A DNA stretch of 64,000 nt from Aliidongia dinghuensis (GTDB lineage: Bacteria > Pseudomonadota > Alphaproteobacteria > ATCC43930 > CGMCC-115725). The stretch is from contig NZ_BMJQ01000009.1 in the NCBI RefSeq assembly GCF_014643535.1, positions 186,001 through 250,000 of the forward strand, written 5' to 3'. The position numbers were made by a program, and so were the translations under genes. Positions within the stretch are counted from its first letter, which is position 1. Each line of letters begins with the position of its first letter. The notes under the pieces were generated by a model that worked only from the letters and a program-made list of their open reading frames with translations, did no database searches and was not told the origin of the DNA. Shown here piece after piece: positions 56,056 through 64,000 of this stretch.

Positions 56056-57390
56056 ATGACCATGACCGAAAACACCGCCGATCGGGCCGCCACGCTGCGC
56101 GAACAGATCTTGACGCTGGCCGAGGAATATCATGCGCTGGTTCACGGCCCGCGGCCGTTCGTGCCGGAACAGAGCGCCGTACCGGTGTCGGGCAAGGTGA
56201 TGAGCCCGGCCGACATGCGCAACCTGGTCGATGCCTCGCTCGATATGTGGTTGACTGCCGGCCGCTTCTCCGAGGCGTTCGAGCCGCGCTTCGCAAGCTT
56301 CTTCGGACGCCAGCACGCGCTGCTGGTCAATTCCGGCTCGTCGGCCAACCTGCTGGCAGTATCCGCGCTCACGTCGCCGCTGCTGAAGGATCGTCGGCTG
56401 AAGCCTGGCGACGAGGTCATCACCGTCGCCGCCGGCTTCCCCACGACCTTAAACCCGATCATCCAAAACGGGCTCATCCCGGTGTTCATCGACGTCGACG
56501 TGCCGACCTATAATGCTGACGTCTCGATGCTGGAAGAGGCGTGGTCGGACCGGACGCGGGCCGTGATTTTCGCCCATACGCTCGGCAACCCGTTCGACCT
56601 CGCTGCGGTCAAGACGTTCTGCGACCAGCATGGGCTGTGGCTGATCGAAGACTGCTGCGACGCGCTCGGCGCCACGTATGACGGCAAGCCTGTCGGCACC
56701 TTCGGCCATATCGCGACCTGCAGTTTCTATCCGGCCCACCACATCACCATGGGTGAAGGCGGCGCCGTACTGACCGACCGCGCCCTACTGCGGCGCATCC
56801 TCGAGAGCATGCGCGACTGGGGCCGGGATTGTTGGTGTGCCCCGGGCAAGGACAATACCTGCAACAAGCGCTTCGACTGGCAGCTGGGCAAGCTGCCGGA
56901 AGGCTACGACCACAAATATACTTATAGCCACATCGGCTATAACTTGAAGGTCTCCGACATGCAGGCCGCGGTCGGCCTGTCGCAGCTCGACCGCGCACCC
57001 GACTTCATCGCGGCCCGGCGGCGGAATTTCACCCTGTTGAGCGAGGGGCTGGCGGACCTGCAGGACAGCCTCATCCTGCCGCAGGCGACGCCCAACTCGG
57101 ACCCGTCATGGTTCGGCTTTCCCATCGCGGTAGGAGAAGGCGCCAAGGTCACACGCGAGCAAATAGTGAGATCTCTCGAAGCAAAGAAGATCGGCACCCG
57201 CCTGCTGTTCGCCGGCAATCTGCTGCGTCAGCCAGCATACGAAAAACTGCATTGCCGCGTTATCGGCAATCTGGAGCGGTCGGATTTCGTGATGAACCAG
57301 GTCTTCTGGGTCGGCGTCTTCCCCGGACTCGATCTGCCGAGAATCGAATACATCATCGAAAAGTTGCATGCGGCAGTAAGGCGCGCGTAG
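56056..57390 (+). CDS. rfbH: CDP-4-keto-6-deoxyglucose 3-dehydrase (E1)
   Basis: 444 residues. PMP-dependent iron-sulfur enzyme removing the C3 hydroxyl to yield 3,6-dideoxy-4-ketohexose. The aminotransferase fold has His228 where aminotransferases carry the PLP lysine ([14 protein letters not shown]), the hallmark of E1. The [2Fe-2S] ligands fit C-X57-C-X-C-X7-C: Cys201, Cys259, Cys261, Cys269. The electron-donating reductase partner (E3) is not in this window. Last gene of rfbFGH; an IS element begins about 50 bases later. Confidence 0.97.
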   Translation: MTMTENTADRAATLREQILTLAEEYHALVHGPRPFVPEQSAVPVSGKVMSPADMRNLVDASLDMWLTAGRFSEAFEPRFASFFGRQHALLVNSGSSANLLAVSALTSPLLKDRRLKPGDEVITVAAGFPTTLNPIIQNGLIPVFIDVDVPTYNADVSMLEEAWSDRTRAVIFAHTLGNPFDLAAVKTFCDQHGLWLIEDCCDALGATYDGKPVGTFGHIATCSFYPAHHITMGEGGAVLTDRALLRRILESMRDWGRDCWCAPGKDNTCNKRFDWQLGKLPEGYDHKYTYSHIGYNLKVSDMQAAVGLSQLDRAPDFIAARRRNFTLLSEGLADLQDSLILPQATPNSDPSWFGFPIAVGEGAKVTREQIVRSLEAKKIGTRLLFAGNLLRQPAYEKLHCRVIGNLERSDFVMNQVFWVGVFPGLDLPRIEYIIEKLHAAVRRA

Positions 57391-58755
57391 GAGGCCATAG
57401 GCGCAGCCCCTATTGGCCAGGGGCCGGAGACGCGGTGACTTAGTCGTCCGTGATCAATCGATAGCGCATTGATCGGATGACGTTTTTCGGGCTGCTGAAG
57501 TAATCGTATTTGCAGGAATGTCCTGTTGAGGCGGTGGTTTTCCTGCGTTTTCCGATGGCTGTTTCGGGCGATTTCTGATTCGATTCTCCGAGGGATTCCG
57601 CTTGGGGAACGCGATGGCGCAGCCTCGGGATGATCGTCAGAAAGAGCTGTTCCGGCCGGCGCTGGACCAGATCATCGACATGGGCCATCCACTGGTGCGG
57701 CTGGCACGGCAGATCGATTGGAGCTTTCTCGATCGGCAGCTCGGCGGGGTCTACAAGCCCAGCCCCGGGCATCCGCCGCTGCCGGTCCGGCTGATGGCCG
57801 GGCTCTTGATCCTGAAGCAGATGCATTCGCTGAGTGACGAGGCCTTGTGCGCCCGCTGGGTCGAGAACCCGTATTTTCAGTTCTTCTGCGGCGAAGAAGT
57901 GTTCCGGCACGAGTTGCGCTTCGACCGCTCGTCCTTGACCCGCTGGCGCCAGCGGCTCGGCGAGGAGCGGCTCGCGGCGCTGATCCAGGAGAGCCTGGCG
58001 GTCGCCGCCAAGACCGGGGCGCTCGTCACCGGAGACCTCGAGCACGTCGCGGTCGATACCACGGTCCAGCCGAAGGCGATCGCGCATCCGACCGACGCGA
58101 GGCTGACCCACAGGGCGATCGAGAAGCTGGTTGCCTTCGCCAAGCGCCACGGCATCGCGTTGCGCCAGAGCTATCTCCGGCTCGTCAAGCGGGCGGCGAT
58201 CATGGTGGGCCGCTATACCCACGCCCACCAGTTCAGACGGGCCAACCGGGAATTGAAGTTCCTGCGCACCCCGCTCGGCCGCCTGATCCGCGACATCAAC
58301 CGCAAGATCGCCGGCGATACCGCGCTCGGCGAGCGCTTCGCGCCGCTGCGGGACCTGGCGGTCAGGGTCCGCCACCAGCACCATCGCCAGCGCGGCCAGA
58401 AGGTCTATGCGCTGCACGCGCCCGAGGTCGAATGCATCGGCAAGGGCAAGGCGCGCACGCCCTATGAGTTCGGTTGCAAGGTCTCGGTCGTCACGTCGGT
58501 CACCAAGCCCAAGGGCGGCCAGTTCGTGCTGCACGCCAAGGCGCTGCACGGCAATCCGTTCGATGGCCACACGCTCGGTCCCGTCATCGCCGACCTCACC
58601 AGGCTGACCGGCATCGAGCCCAAACGCATCCACGTCGACAAGGGCTACAAGGGCCACAGCCACAAGGAGAAGTTCCGGGTCTGGATCACCGGCCAGGTCC
58701 GGCGCACCACCGCCGCCATCAAGCACGAGATGAAAGGAAGGGCGGCGATCGAGCC

Positions 58756-58782
58756 TGAACTGGCCCCTGTTTCGACCGGACA
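58756..58782 (+). repeat. Left terminal inverted repeat of the IS3-family element
   Basis: 27 bases beginning TGAACTGGCCCC and ending CGACCGGACA; matches the complement of the right end with an inner perfect GACCGGACA block. Confidence 0.85.
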
Positions 58783-58811
58783 CCTGGGCATAGCCCTGGA
58801 GGCTTAGGCCT

Positions 58812-59207
58812 ATGCCTGAGCACGTGCTTATGTCTGAGGTTGAGATCATCACCGACGGCGGGCGCCGTCGCCGCTGGAGTGCCACCGAGAAGCTGCGGAT
58901 TGTCGAGGAGACGTTGGATGAGCGGTCCAGCATCTCGGTGGTGGCACGGCGCAACGGCGTGGCGCCCAACCTGCTGTATCGTTGGCGTCGGCTCATGCTC
59001 GCCGGAGGGAGTGTTGCCGTGGCCGACGATGACGATGTCACCAGCAACAAGGTCGTGCGGCAGCTCGAAGAGCGCATCCGGGAACTGGAGCGCCAGCTCG
59101 GCCGCAAGACCCTGGAGGCGGAGATTCTGCGCGAGGCGCTCGACAAGTCGCGGGCAAAAAAACCGACCTTGCTCGCGCGGTCGCCGCTGAAGGGCGATAC
59201 CCCGTGA
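58812..59207 (+). CDS. IS3-family transposase OrfA
   Basis: 131 residues. Helix-turn-helix N-terminus (RRRRWSATEKLRIVEETLDE, VVARRNGVAPNLLYRWRRLM), then a leucine-zipper-like coiled coil (VRQLEERIRELERQLG) used for dimerisation. In IS3 elements OrfA binds the ends and joins with OrfB by frameshifting. It ends GDTP with its TGA inside the orfB GTG. A later in-frame ATG (58830) is an alternative start. Confidence 0.92.
   Translation: MPEHVLMSEVEIITDGGRRRRWSATEKLRIVEETLDERSSISVVARRNGVAPNLLYRWRRLMLAGGSVAVADDDDVTSNKVVRQLEERIRELERQLGRKTLEAEILREALDKSRAKKPTLLARSPLKGDTP
59156..59162 (+). other. Probable -1 ribosomal frameshift site (A7) in orfA
   Basis: Seven A residues near the end of orfA. In frame 0 they read GCA AAA AAA CCG; a one-base slip back continues ACC GAC CTT and stays open into orfB without a stop, producing an OrfAB fusion. 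This is the usual way IS3-family elements make transposase. Confidence 0.7.
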
Positions 59208-60037
59208 AGGCCGTCGCCGAGACCTTGGACGTGGCGCGCTCCAACCTGATCGACCGGCTCGCCGGCAAGACGAAGCCGCGTCGGCGCTATCACAAAGCGC
59301 AAGACGCGGCGGTGGTGCCGCTAATCACGGCGTTGGTGACGGCGCGCCCGACCTATGGCTACCGCCGGATCACCGTGCTCCTGAACCGGCAGCTCGCGGC
59401 CGGCGGGACCGAGCCGGTCAACCACAAGCGTGTCTACCGGATCATGCAGGCCCACAATCTGCTGCTGGCCCGGAAGCACGCCGATCGCCCCGGCCTGGTG
59501 CATGACGGCAAGGTCGTGGTCATGCGCTCCAACCTGCGCTGGTGCTCGGACGGCTTCGAGTTCACTTGCTGGAACGGCGACGTGATCCGTGGCGCGTTCA
59601 TCATCGATGCCCACGATCGCGAGGTCATCGCCTGGCGCGCCGTCGTGAATGCCGGGATCAGCGGTTCGGACATCCGCGACATGATGCTGGAAGCGGTCGA
59701 GAAACGCTTCGGCGCTTGCCACGCCCCGGCCGTGATCGAGATGCTGTCCGATAATGGCGCGCCCTATACCGCCAAGGAGACACGCATCTTCGCCCGCCAG
59801 CTCGGCCTGAAGCCCTGCTTCACCCCGGTCAAGAGCCCGCAAAGCAACGGCCTCGCGGAGGCCTTCGTCAGAACGCTGAAGCGCGACTACGTCCGCATCA
59901 CGCCGCTGCCCGATGCCGCCACTGTCCTCGGATTGATTGCTGGGTGGTTCGAGGACTACAACGCCAACCACCCGCATGCCAGGCTCAAGATGCTCTCGCC
60001 CCGCGAGTTCATCGCAGCCCAGTCCGCAACCGCCTGA
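59204..60037 (+). CDS. IS3-family transposase OrfB (DDE integrase domain)
   Basis: 277 residues from the GTG overlapping the orfA stop; the functional product is probably the frameshift fusion. An HTH_21-like segment (RPTYGYRRITVLLNRQL) precedes an rve integrase core with the DDE residues in LRWCSDGFEF (D), MLSDNGAPYTA (D) and SNGLAEAFVRTLKRDY (E). The motif set and the coupled orfA place it in the IS2 group. All catalytic residues are present. Confidence 0.93.
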   Translation: MKAVAETLDVARSNLIDRLAGKTKPRRRYHKAQDAAVVPLITALVTARPTYGYRRITVLLNRQLAAGGTEPVNHKRVYRIMQAHNLLLARKHADRPGLVHDGKVVVMRSNLRWCSDGFEFTCWNGDVIRGAFIIDAHDREVIAWRAVVNAGISGSDIRDMMLEAVEKRFGACHAPAVIEMLSDNGAPYTAKETRIFARQLGLKPCFTPVKSPQSNGLAEAFVRTLKRDYVRITPLPDAATVLGLIAGWFEDYNANHPHARLKMLSPREFIAAQSATA

Positions 60038-60038
60038 G

Positions 60039-60064
60039 TGTCCGGTCAAATGGGGGCAACATCA
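60039..60064 (+). repeat. Right terminal inverted repeat of the IS3-family element
   Basis: 26 bases beginning TGTCCGGTC and ending GCAACATCA, two bases after the orfB stop; imperfect complement of the left end. Confidence 0.85.
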
Positions 60065-60251
60065 GAGCCCGTCATCGGTCACCTGAAGGCCGAGCACCGG
60101 ATGGACCGCAATTACCTCAAAGGGCGAGACGGCGACCGCATCAATGCGGTCCTCGCCGCCGCCGGCTTCAACTTCCACCTCCTGCAGAGGTGGTTCGCAG
60201 CGATCTTGCGCGCCTGGATCCTGGCATGGCGCGCCGACGGAACAGACGCAA

Positions 60252-60281
60252 AACCCGCCTGAAATAGCCCTCAGGCGGGTT
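60252..60281 (+). terminator. Hairpin at the end of the IS5-type transposase
   Basis: Perfect 11-bp stem AACCCGCCTGA/TCAGGCGGGTT with an 8-base loop, overlapping the transposase stop and followed by CTTC. Intrinsic-terminator-like and inside the right end of the outer IS. Confidence 0.6.
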
Positions 60282-60316
60282 CTTCACGGACGACGACTTA
60301 CCCACCGGAAGTCCCT

Positions 60317-61177
60317 CTATGGACTTTTGGGCCTCACTTTCAGCCAGCCCTCGACCCTGCCCATAACAACGTTAGCACTGTATTTGGCACGATTCCGTTT
60401 ATTTTGGAGAAAATAATAAAGCATTCCGCCGACAGGGCGAGCGATCCAGTACAGGAGATGAAACGGCCCAAACTCGTGCTTCCTTAGAACGTACCCCATA
60501 CCTCTGGCATAACCACGCTGTTTTCTCGTGACTGTCTCGTCGGGGTTTGTGACGACGGCTTCCTTGTGATGGGCATATAGGCTTGGATCGAAGTAGCAAC
60601 GCAACTTCAGCTTGAGTGCGCGCAACGAAACGTCTTGCGCTTCACAAGCCTGCCAGGGACTCGCGGCGCCGGGGCCGATGTCCTCATCGTAGCCGCCGAT
60701 CATTTCGAAAGCTGTGCGGCGAAAAAAGGCAACCCATTCGATATGGGTGGACCAAAGGTTGCGTAGGGAAATTATCTGCGGGGACATCTCAAACCTGGCG
60801 TTAATGCTCCGTCCCGTCAGGTCCGCGGCCCGCCCGGTCACCATGTCAGCGCCGGTTCGCTCCAGGATGCCGAGAGCCTTCGAGAGTATCCATGGAGGAT
60901 ACCAGCAATCGTCGTCCGGAAAGGTAATGATCTCGCCGCGGGCAACGCGCCACCCATTGTTCCTGGCCCGACTGGCGCCCCGCGCTGTCGGCGTCCGCAG
61001 ATGGGTGACGGGGAACTGCCATTTCCTATCACCAAGTATCTCGACCAGACGATCATCGCTGTTTTGGTCAACAACAATGACCTCGAAATCCTTGAAATCC
61101 TGCCTGTTCAAGCTCTCAAACAGATCGGAAATTTCGACAGTTCTACCCAAGCTGCAAACAACAAGAGAAAATTTCAC
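60317..61177 (-). CDS. Family 2 glycosyltransferase
   Basis: 286 residues. GT-A fold: FSLVVCSLGRTVEISDLFES, FEVIVVDQNSDD, ARGASRARNNGWRVARGE and the metal-binding ITFPDDDCWYPP (DDD). A C-terminal hydrophobic stretch around LLYWIARPVGGMLYYFL suggests membrane association. The base composition is clearly more A/T-rich than most of the window, suggesting separate acquisition. 35 bases downstream of another GT2 on the same strand. Confidence 0.88.
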   Translation of the reverse strand: MKFSLVVCSLGRTVEISDLFESLNRQDFKDFEVIVVDQNSDDRLVEILGDRKWQFPVTHLRTPTARGASRARNNGWRVARGEIITFPDDDCWYPPWILSKALGILERTGADMVTGRAADLTGRSINARFEMSPQIISLRNLWSTHIEWVAFFRRTAFEMIGGYDEDIGPGAASPWQACEAQDVSLRALKLKLRCYFDPSLYAHHKEAVVTNPDETVTRKQRGYARGMGYVLRKHEFGPFHLLYWIARPVGGMLYYFLQNKRNRAKYSANVVMGRVEGWLKVRPKSP

Positions 61178-61212
61178 CTATCACCCCACTCGATAAGAGA
61201 TTATCATATATT

Positions 61213-62241
61213 TTAAGATTCCCAATGAAAAGACAACATGTCTTCAGCCGCACGCATCCTGGTTACATTCGGCGGACTTCCCTTTATTGTCGTGAGAACA
61301 CGAGAAACAGTCCAAAAGGCAATTCTTGGAAATAATAACGATAGCGCAAGAACAAGGCCGAGAGCATGCTTTTTGGGCATGCCGACGCCAGAGAAAATCC
61401 GACCAACAGCAGCCTTATACATAAAATGTCCGTAGCGATCTGATATGCGGTCACGAGAAATTATCAATGCTTCTGCATACATGGTCTTAAAAGGCAGAAA
61501 AGACGCTATTTTTCGGCGCAGCAAGCGACGATGTTGCGCGTCGTGAATGAGATCGGGCAGCGACGAACACCCCAGGCCGAAGGCCAATCGCGACCACCCC
61601 ACCGCAGCTGTATAATCGTTCTTAAATCTGACAATGGTTTCGGAGGACTGGCACGCGACCCCCCCGTTTTGCATGTAGCACAAGGCGAGGGATAGGTGCG
61701 CCGCAAGCGTATGAATATTACGGTGCGCGATTTTCATATATTTCCGCGCCTCAGATGCACGGTAAATTGACGATGGGAGGAAGAGATGGGAGCCGAATGA
61801 ATCCATGTTGGCAATATATTCACCAACCCCGTGAGAAAATTTTGTCTGCGTTCGCACTGGATGAGTCGCGCATGGCGCATAGTAATTTATAAGACCAAGA
61901 GCGGGATTGTCCTTTATCGTTCTGCGAACGATGGAAATCGCATTCGGATCAGGAACATCATCGTCGGCGAGCACCCATACCCACTCGCCGTCCGCATATT
62001 CAAAGCAACGGACGATATTGGCATCCGCGCCAATGTTGCAATTATTCCTAACGACCGAGATCGGATATTCGGACAGGTGCGGCGCCAAAGTCTCTGCTAC
62101 GGGTACCGGCGAGCAATTGTCGAGGATAACCATATTGATGCCGCCGCCGAACTGCGGCAGCAACGCTTTTACTGTCTCGAGCAGCTGACGATTGCGATCG
62201 TAGGTCGGAATGACGATCGTCAACGAAAAATCGTTCGACAT
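61213..62241 (-). CDS. Family 2 glycosyltransferase
   Basis: 342 residues. LTIVIPTYDRNRQLLETVKAL, MVILDNCSPVPV, NNCNIGADANIVRCFEYADG and the donor-site WVWVLADDDVPDP (DDD) define a GT2 domain in the first 110 residues. The rest is helical with a C-terminal hydrophobic part. The ATG at 62241 is preferred over a GTG two codons earlier. Low GC and rarer codons compared with the window average. Donor and acceptor unknown; probably part of the nearby polysaccharide locus. Confidence 0.87.
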   Translation of the reverse strand: MSNDFSLTIVIPTYDRNRQLLETVKALLPQFGGGINMVILDNCSPVPVAETLAPHLSEYPISVVRNNCNIGADANIVRCFEYADGEWVWVLADDDVPDPNAISIVRRTIKDNPALGLINYYAPCATHPVRTQTKFSHGVGEYIANMDSFGSHLFLPSSIYRASEARKYMKIAHRNIHTLAAHLSLALCYMQNGGVACQSSETIVRFKNDYTAAVGWSRLAFGLGCSSLPDLIHDAQHRRLLRRKIASFLPFKTMYAEALIISRDRISDRYGHFMYKAAVGRIFSGVGMPKKHALGLVLALSLLFPRIAFWTVSRVLTTIKGSPPNVTRMRAAEDMLSFHWES

Positions 62242-62432
62242 ATGCACACTGCTTTCTTTGAAAATTCGAGCGCCCTTTATTTAACCGACGCTGACTGTGG
62301 CATTGCGAAACCACGATGAAGAAACAACTGACTATCAAATTTCAGCGACAATACGATCGAAGCAAACTCAAGGCCAGCAAAGCCGCCCGCCTCACAGCTC
62401 TATTCAATCGGCGATCGATCACGTTCGATGGT

Positions 62433-63635
62433 TCAGAGCTTCAACAGCACGTCGTCAGCGCTTAGTCCGCGAAGGCACAGCAACTCGATACAATCCCTTC
62501 TGTTGCACGGCGCGCAACCAACGGGAGCCATCAGGATGCCGCAGACATCGCTGGCCGGGCGCCATTCCCGGAGGTCATTGATACCGGTAAACAACGCCGT
62601 CGTCGGCACCCGAAATGCGGCAGCGACATGAACGATCGATGAATCGAGACAGATCACGCGCTCCGCTCGCGCAACCACGGCCACGAATTCGGCCCAGGGG
62701 CGATCGGTAAAGCCGCGGATGCCAGCGCTGCCCATCGCAGCGATCGTCCGCTCGATACGCTCCCGTTCCCGGGCGCCGCTGCCCGTCAGCACGAACCTAA
62801 CCCCTCGCCGCAAGAGTGTGGCCAACAGATCCCGCCACTGCGCCTCCGGCCACTCCTTGTAGACGGCCCCCGCCCCCATGTGCACGACCCAGTAGCGGCC
62901 GCCATCCTCGAATGGTGCAATTTCGTGCCGGGGATGTCCTGGATAGCTGGGCTCGAAAGCAGGCAGGTCGGCGGCGCGGCTGGGCCAAAGGGCCGAGATC
63001 ACATCCCGCGGGCTGTCAAAAATCGGCCGTGGCTCGGCGCCCGGCTCGACCGGGTGCGTCAGGAGCGGTCCGAATCCGCCACTCGCGAAGCCAGCACGCA
63101 CGGGAATCCCCGCCATATAGAGCAACGGTGACGCTGGAAACGGAAAGAGATAGAGATCCAACGCAACGTCATAGCCGGCCGCCCGCAACTCACGCGCGGT
63201 CGTCTGGCGGGCGCGGATGAACCGCCACAACGCCTTTAGGCGGCTAAGCCCCTGCTCTCGCTTCAGGATGTCCAGCAAACGCCCTTCGACGACATGATGC
63301 CGGTCGACAAGCCCGGTGCCGGCCAGCACCGGCACCGTCTTCGCCGAAGAGAGAAAGCCAATTTGGGCTTGCGGAAACAGGCCGCGCAGCGCCTCCAGCG
63401 CTGGCAACACCAAGACGACGTCACCGAAATCGGCGCAATTTGACACCAGGATACGCGACGGGCGCGCCGGCACCGCGGGCTTGGGCCAGAAGTGGCGCAG
63501 GATCGACAGCACCCCATCCGCAAGCTGGAGCGCGCGCAGAAACGCCTTGTTGTAGACGTAATAACGCGGCGACGGCCGCCGCCTCGGCGGCAGGACGACC
63601 CTGAGGCCGGGAGAGGAGCCACAACCGTTCGTCAC
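62433..63635 (-). CDS. Family 9 glycosyltransferase (heptosyltransferase-like)
   Basis: About 400 residues. GT-B fold with the GT9 pattern: RILVSNCADFGDVVLVLPAL at the N-terminal domain, WVVHMGAGAVYKEWPEAQW at the start of the second domain, and VICLDSSIVHVAAAFRVPTTALF. A cysteine-containing tail (APCNRRDCIELLCL) resembles the C-terminal region of GT9 enzymes from LPS clusters. The start is uncertain; the GTG at 63635 is a compromise, as AAGGAGG lies about 12 bases upstream. Its donor may be the ADP-heptose made by gmhA/hldE, but other sugars are used by this family. Confidence 0.82.
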   Translation of the reverse strand: MTNGCGSSPGLRVVLPPRRRPSPRYYVYNKAFLRALQLADGVLSILRHFWPKPAVPARPSRILVSNCADFGDVVLVLPALEALRGLFPQAQIGFLSSAKTVPVLAGTGLVDRHHVVEGRLLDILKREQGLSRLKALWRFIRARQTTARELRAAGYDVALDLYLFPFPASPLLYMAGIPVRAGFASGGFGPLLTHPVEPGAEPRPIFDSPRDVISALWPSRAADLPAFEPSYPGHPRHEIAPFEDGGRYWVVHMGAGAVYKEWPEAQWRDLLATLLRRGVRFVLTGSGARERERIERTIAAMGSAGIRGFTDRPWAEFVAVVARAERVICLDSSIVHVAAAFRVPTTALFTGINDLREWRPASDVCGILMAPVGCAPCNRRDCIELLCLRGLSADDVLLKL

Positions 63636-63720
63636 GTCCTCTACCACCCTCCTTCGCCGATACGAGGCCCCACTCGGCCGGCCCGACAGGCCGGGCAAAG
63701 CCACCCCGGCGGTCGTCCGC

Positions 63721-64000
63721 TCATGGCGTCGAAGCCGAACAGAGCCGGTCGAGCCGGTCGAGCCGCTCCAGCACGGCGTCCGCACTGATCCCCCGGATAC
63801 ACTGATAAGGCTTATCCGAGCCGCCGCACGTCGGGCTGTTCATGCACGGCGCACAAGCCAGCCCCAAGCCGCCGTTCACCAGTTCGGCGCCGGGCGGCAG
63901 CACCATTTCCGCCAGATGGCTGCCGTTCAGCATGATGCTCGGCACGCCGATCGCATAGGCGGCATGGATGGAAAAGCTATCCAAGCAGACGACCGCGCGC
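63721..64000 (-). CDS. Family 9 glycosyltransferase-like protein (partial, N-terminus beyond window)
   Basis: Only the last 92 residues are visible. RAVVCLDSFSIHAAYAIGVP matches the C-terminal nucleotide-sugar site of GT9 proteins, and GLACAPCMNSPTCGGSDKPYQC is a cysteine cluster similar to that of the neighbouring GT9. Co-directional with the downstream GT9 gene, so probably one operon. Confidence 0.75.
   Translation of the reverse strand, partial: RAVVCLDSFSIHAAYAIGVPSIMLNGSHLAEMVLPPGAELVNGGLGLACAPCMNSPTCGGSDKPYQCIRGISADAVLERLDRLDRLCSASTP

Larger units (their letters stand above)
58756..60064 (+). mobile_element. IS3-family (IS2-group) insertion sequence, complete
   Basis: 1309 bp, starting TGAACTGG and ending CAACATCA, flanked by the 5-bp direct duplication GAGCC (58751-58755 and 60065-60069). 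It contains overlapping orfA and orfB, imperfect terminal inverted repeats, an A7 frameshift site and intact DDE motifs. It appears complete and possibly mobile. Confidence 0.92.
57614..60262 (+). pseudogene. IS5-family transposase, disrupted by IS3-family insertion
   Basis: The 5' part (57614-58755) encodes a DDE transposase: MGHPLVRLARQIDWSFL, RSSLTRWRQRLGEERL, Asp motifs at AVDTTVQPKA and HVDKGYKGHS. It runs into the inserted IS and would end with a foreign tail at 58807. The 3' part (60070-60262) resumes exactly in phase after one copy of the duplication with PVIGHLKAEHRMDRNYL, the region following the catalytic Glu. Rejoined, the gene would code for 444 residues. The insertion falls on the Glu codon, so neither half should be active. 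Confidence 0.9.
57443..60294 (+). mobile_element. IS5-family element, interrupted by a second IS
   Basis: Ends carry an inverted match of 11 bases, GTCGTCCGTGA at 57443-57453 and its complement at 60284-60294, flanked on both sides by GACTTA (57437-57442 and 60295-60300), a likely target duplication. Inside is one IS5-type transposase gene split by an IS3-family insertion. Without the inner 1309-bp element and one copy of its 5-bp duplication, the outer element would be about 1.54 kb. The exact outer boundary could shift by a few bases. It lies between rfbH and the glycosyltransferases. Confidence 0.75.

Noticed and set aside
57393..57418. Hairpin GGCCATAGG/CCTATTGGCC just after rfbH
   Set aside because: The stem needs a bulge and no T-tract follows; not convincing enough to annotate as a terminator.

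Overview
The window is a GC-rich, densely coded stretch of bacterial chromosome. Gene content and style suggest an alphaproteobacterium, probably Rhodospirillales/Azospirillaceae-like. The reasons are the many GTG/TTG starts, the lytic transglycosylase/dapA/smpB neighbourhood, a KdpDE pair, bactofilin coupled to an M23 peptidase, and a large surface-polysaccharide repertoire. The placement is inference; no rRNA, tRNA or other phylogenetic marker was found.

Layout. 1-6.2 kb: a hybrid sensor kinase cut by the window edge, a short-chain dehydrogenase, and a divergent pair of DJ-1/PfpI proteins (an AraC-type regulator and an isonitrile-hydratase-like enzyme). 6.2-17.7 kb: gmd, two tiny secreted proteins separated by a duplicated hairpin, an M3 peptidase, a YoaK-type membrane protein, the dTDP-L-rhamnose operon rfbCBDA, a LysR regulator, a methyltransferase and a UDP-glucuronate 4-epimerase. 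17.7-26.5 kb: a DegP-like protease, kdpDE without kdpABC, and three DUF genes (DUF1326, DUF2182, DUF3667), two of them with cysteine-rich motifs. 26.6-34.1 kb: an ADP-heptose/nucleotide-sugar operon (gmhA, hldE, a YdcF-like gene, a TviB-like dehydrogenase), an aspzincin-like metallopeptidase pair, and a WbaP-like initiating sugar transferase. 34.4-44.7 kb: housekeeping and envelope genes (fRMsr, an Mpo1-like gene with a TetR regulator, smpB, dapA, a lytic transglycosylase, a GT2, a hydrolase with a threonine dehydratase, and bactofilin with M23). 45.3-49.6 kb: livHMGF without a binding protein, and a lone motA. 49.6-64 kb: a second polysaccharide locus with an SDR, an acetolactate-synthase-like TPP enzyme, a flippase, rfbFGH, a nested insertion sequence, two visibly more A/T-rich GT2 genes and two GT9 genes.

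How the genes work together. Enzymes for six kinds of activated sugar are present: GDP-4-keto-6-deoxymannose, dTDP-rhamnose, UDP-galacturonate, a UDP-HexNAc uronate, ADP-heptose and CDP-3,6-dideoxyhexose. With them are an initiating phosphosugar transferase, a flippase and five glycosyltransferases, so the window carries much of an LPS/O-antigen or exopolysaccharide programme. The most notable proposal is that the TPP enzyme and SDR, divergent from rfbFGH, build a branched-chain CDP-3,6-dideoxy sugar, as YerE/YerF do for yersiniose. The clearest structural observation is an IS3-family (IS2-group) element with intact inverted repeats and a 5-bp target duplication. It sits inside an IS5-type transposase gene and has cut it at the catalytic glutamate codon.
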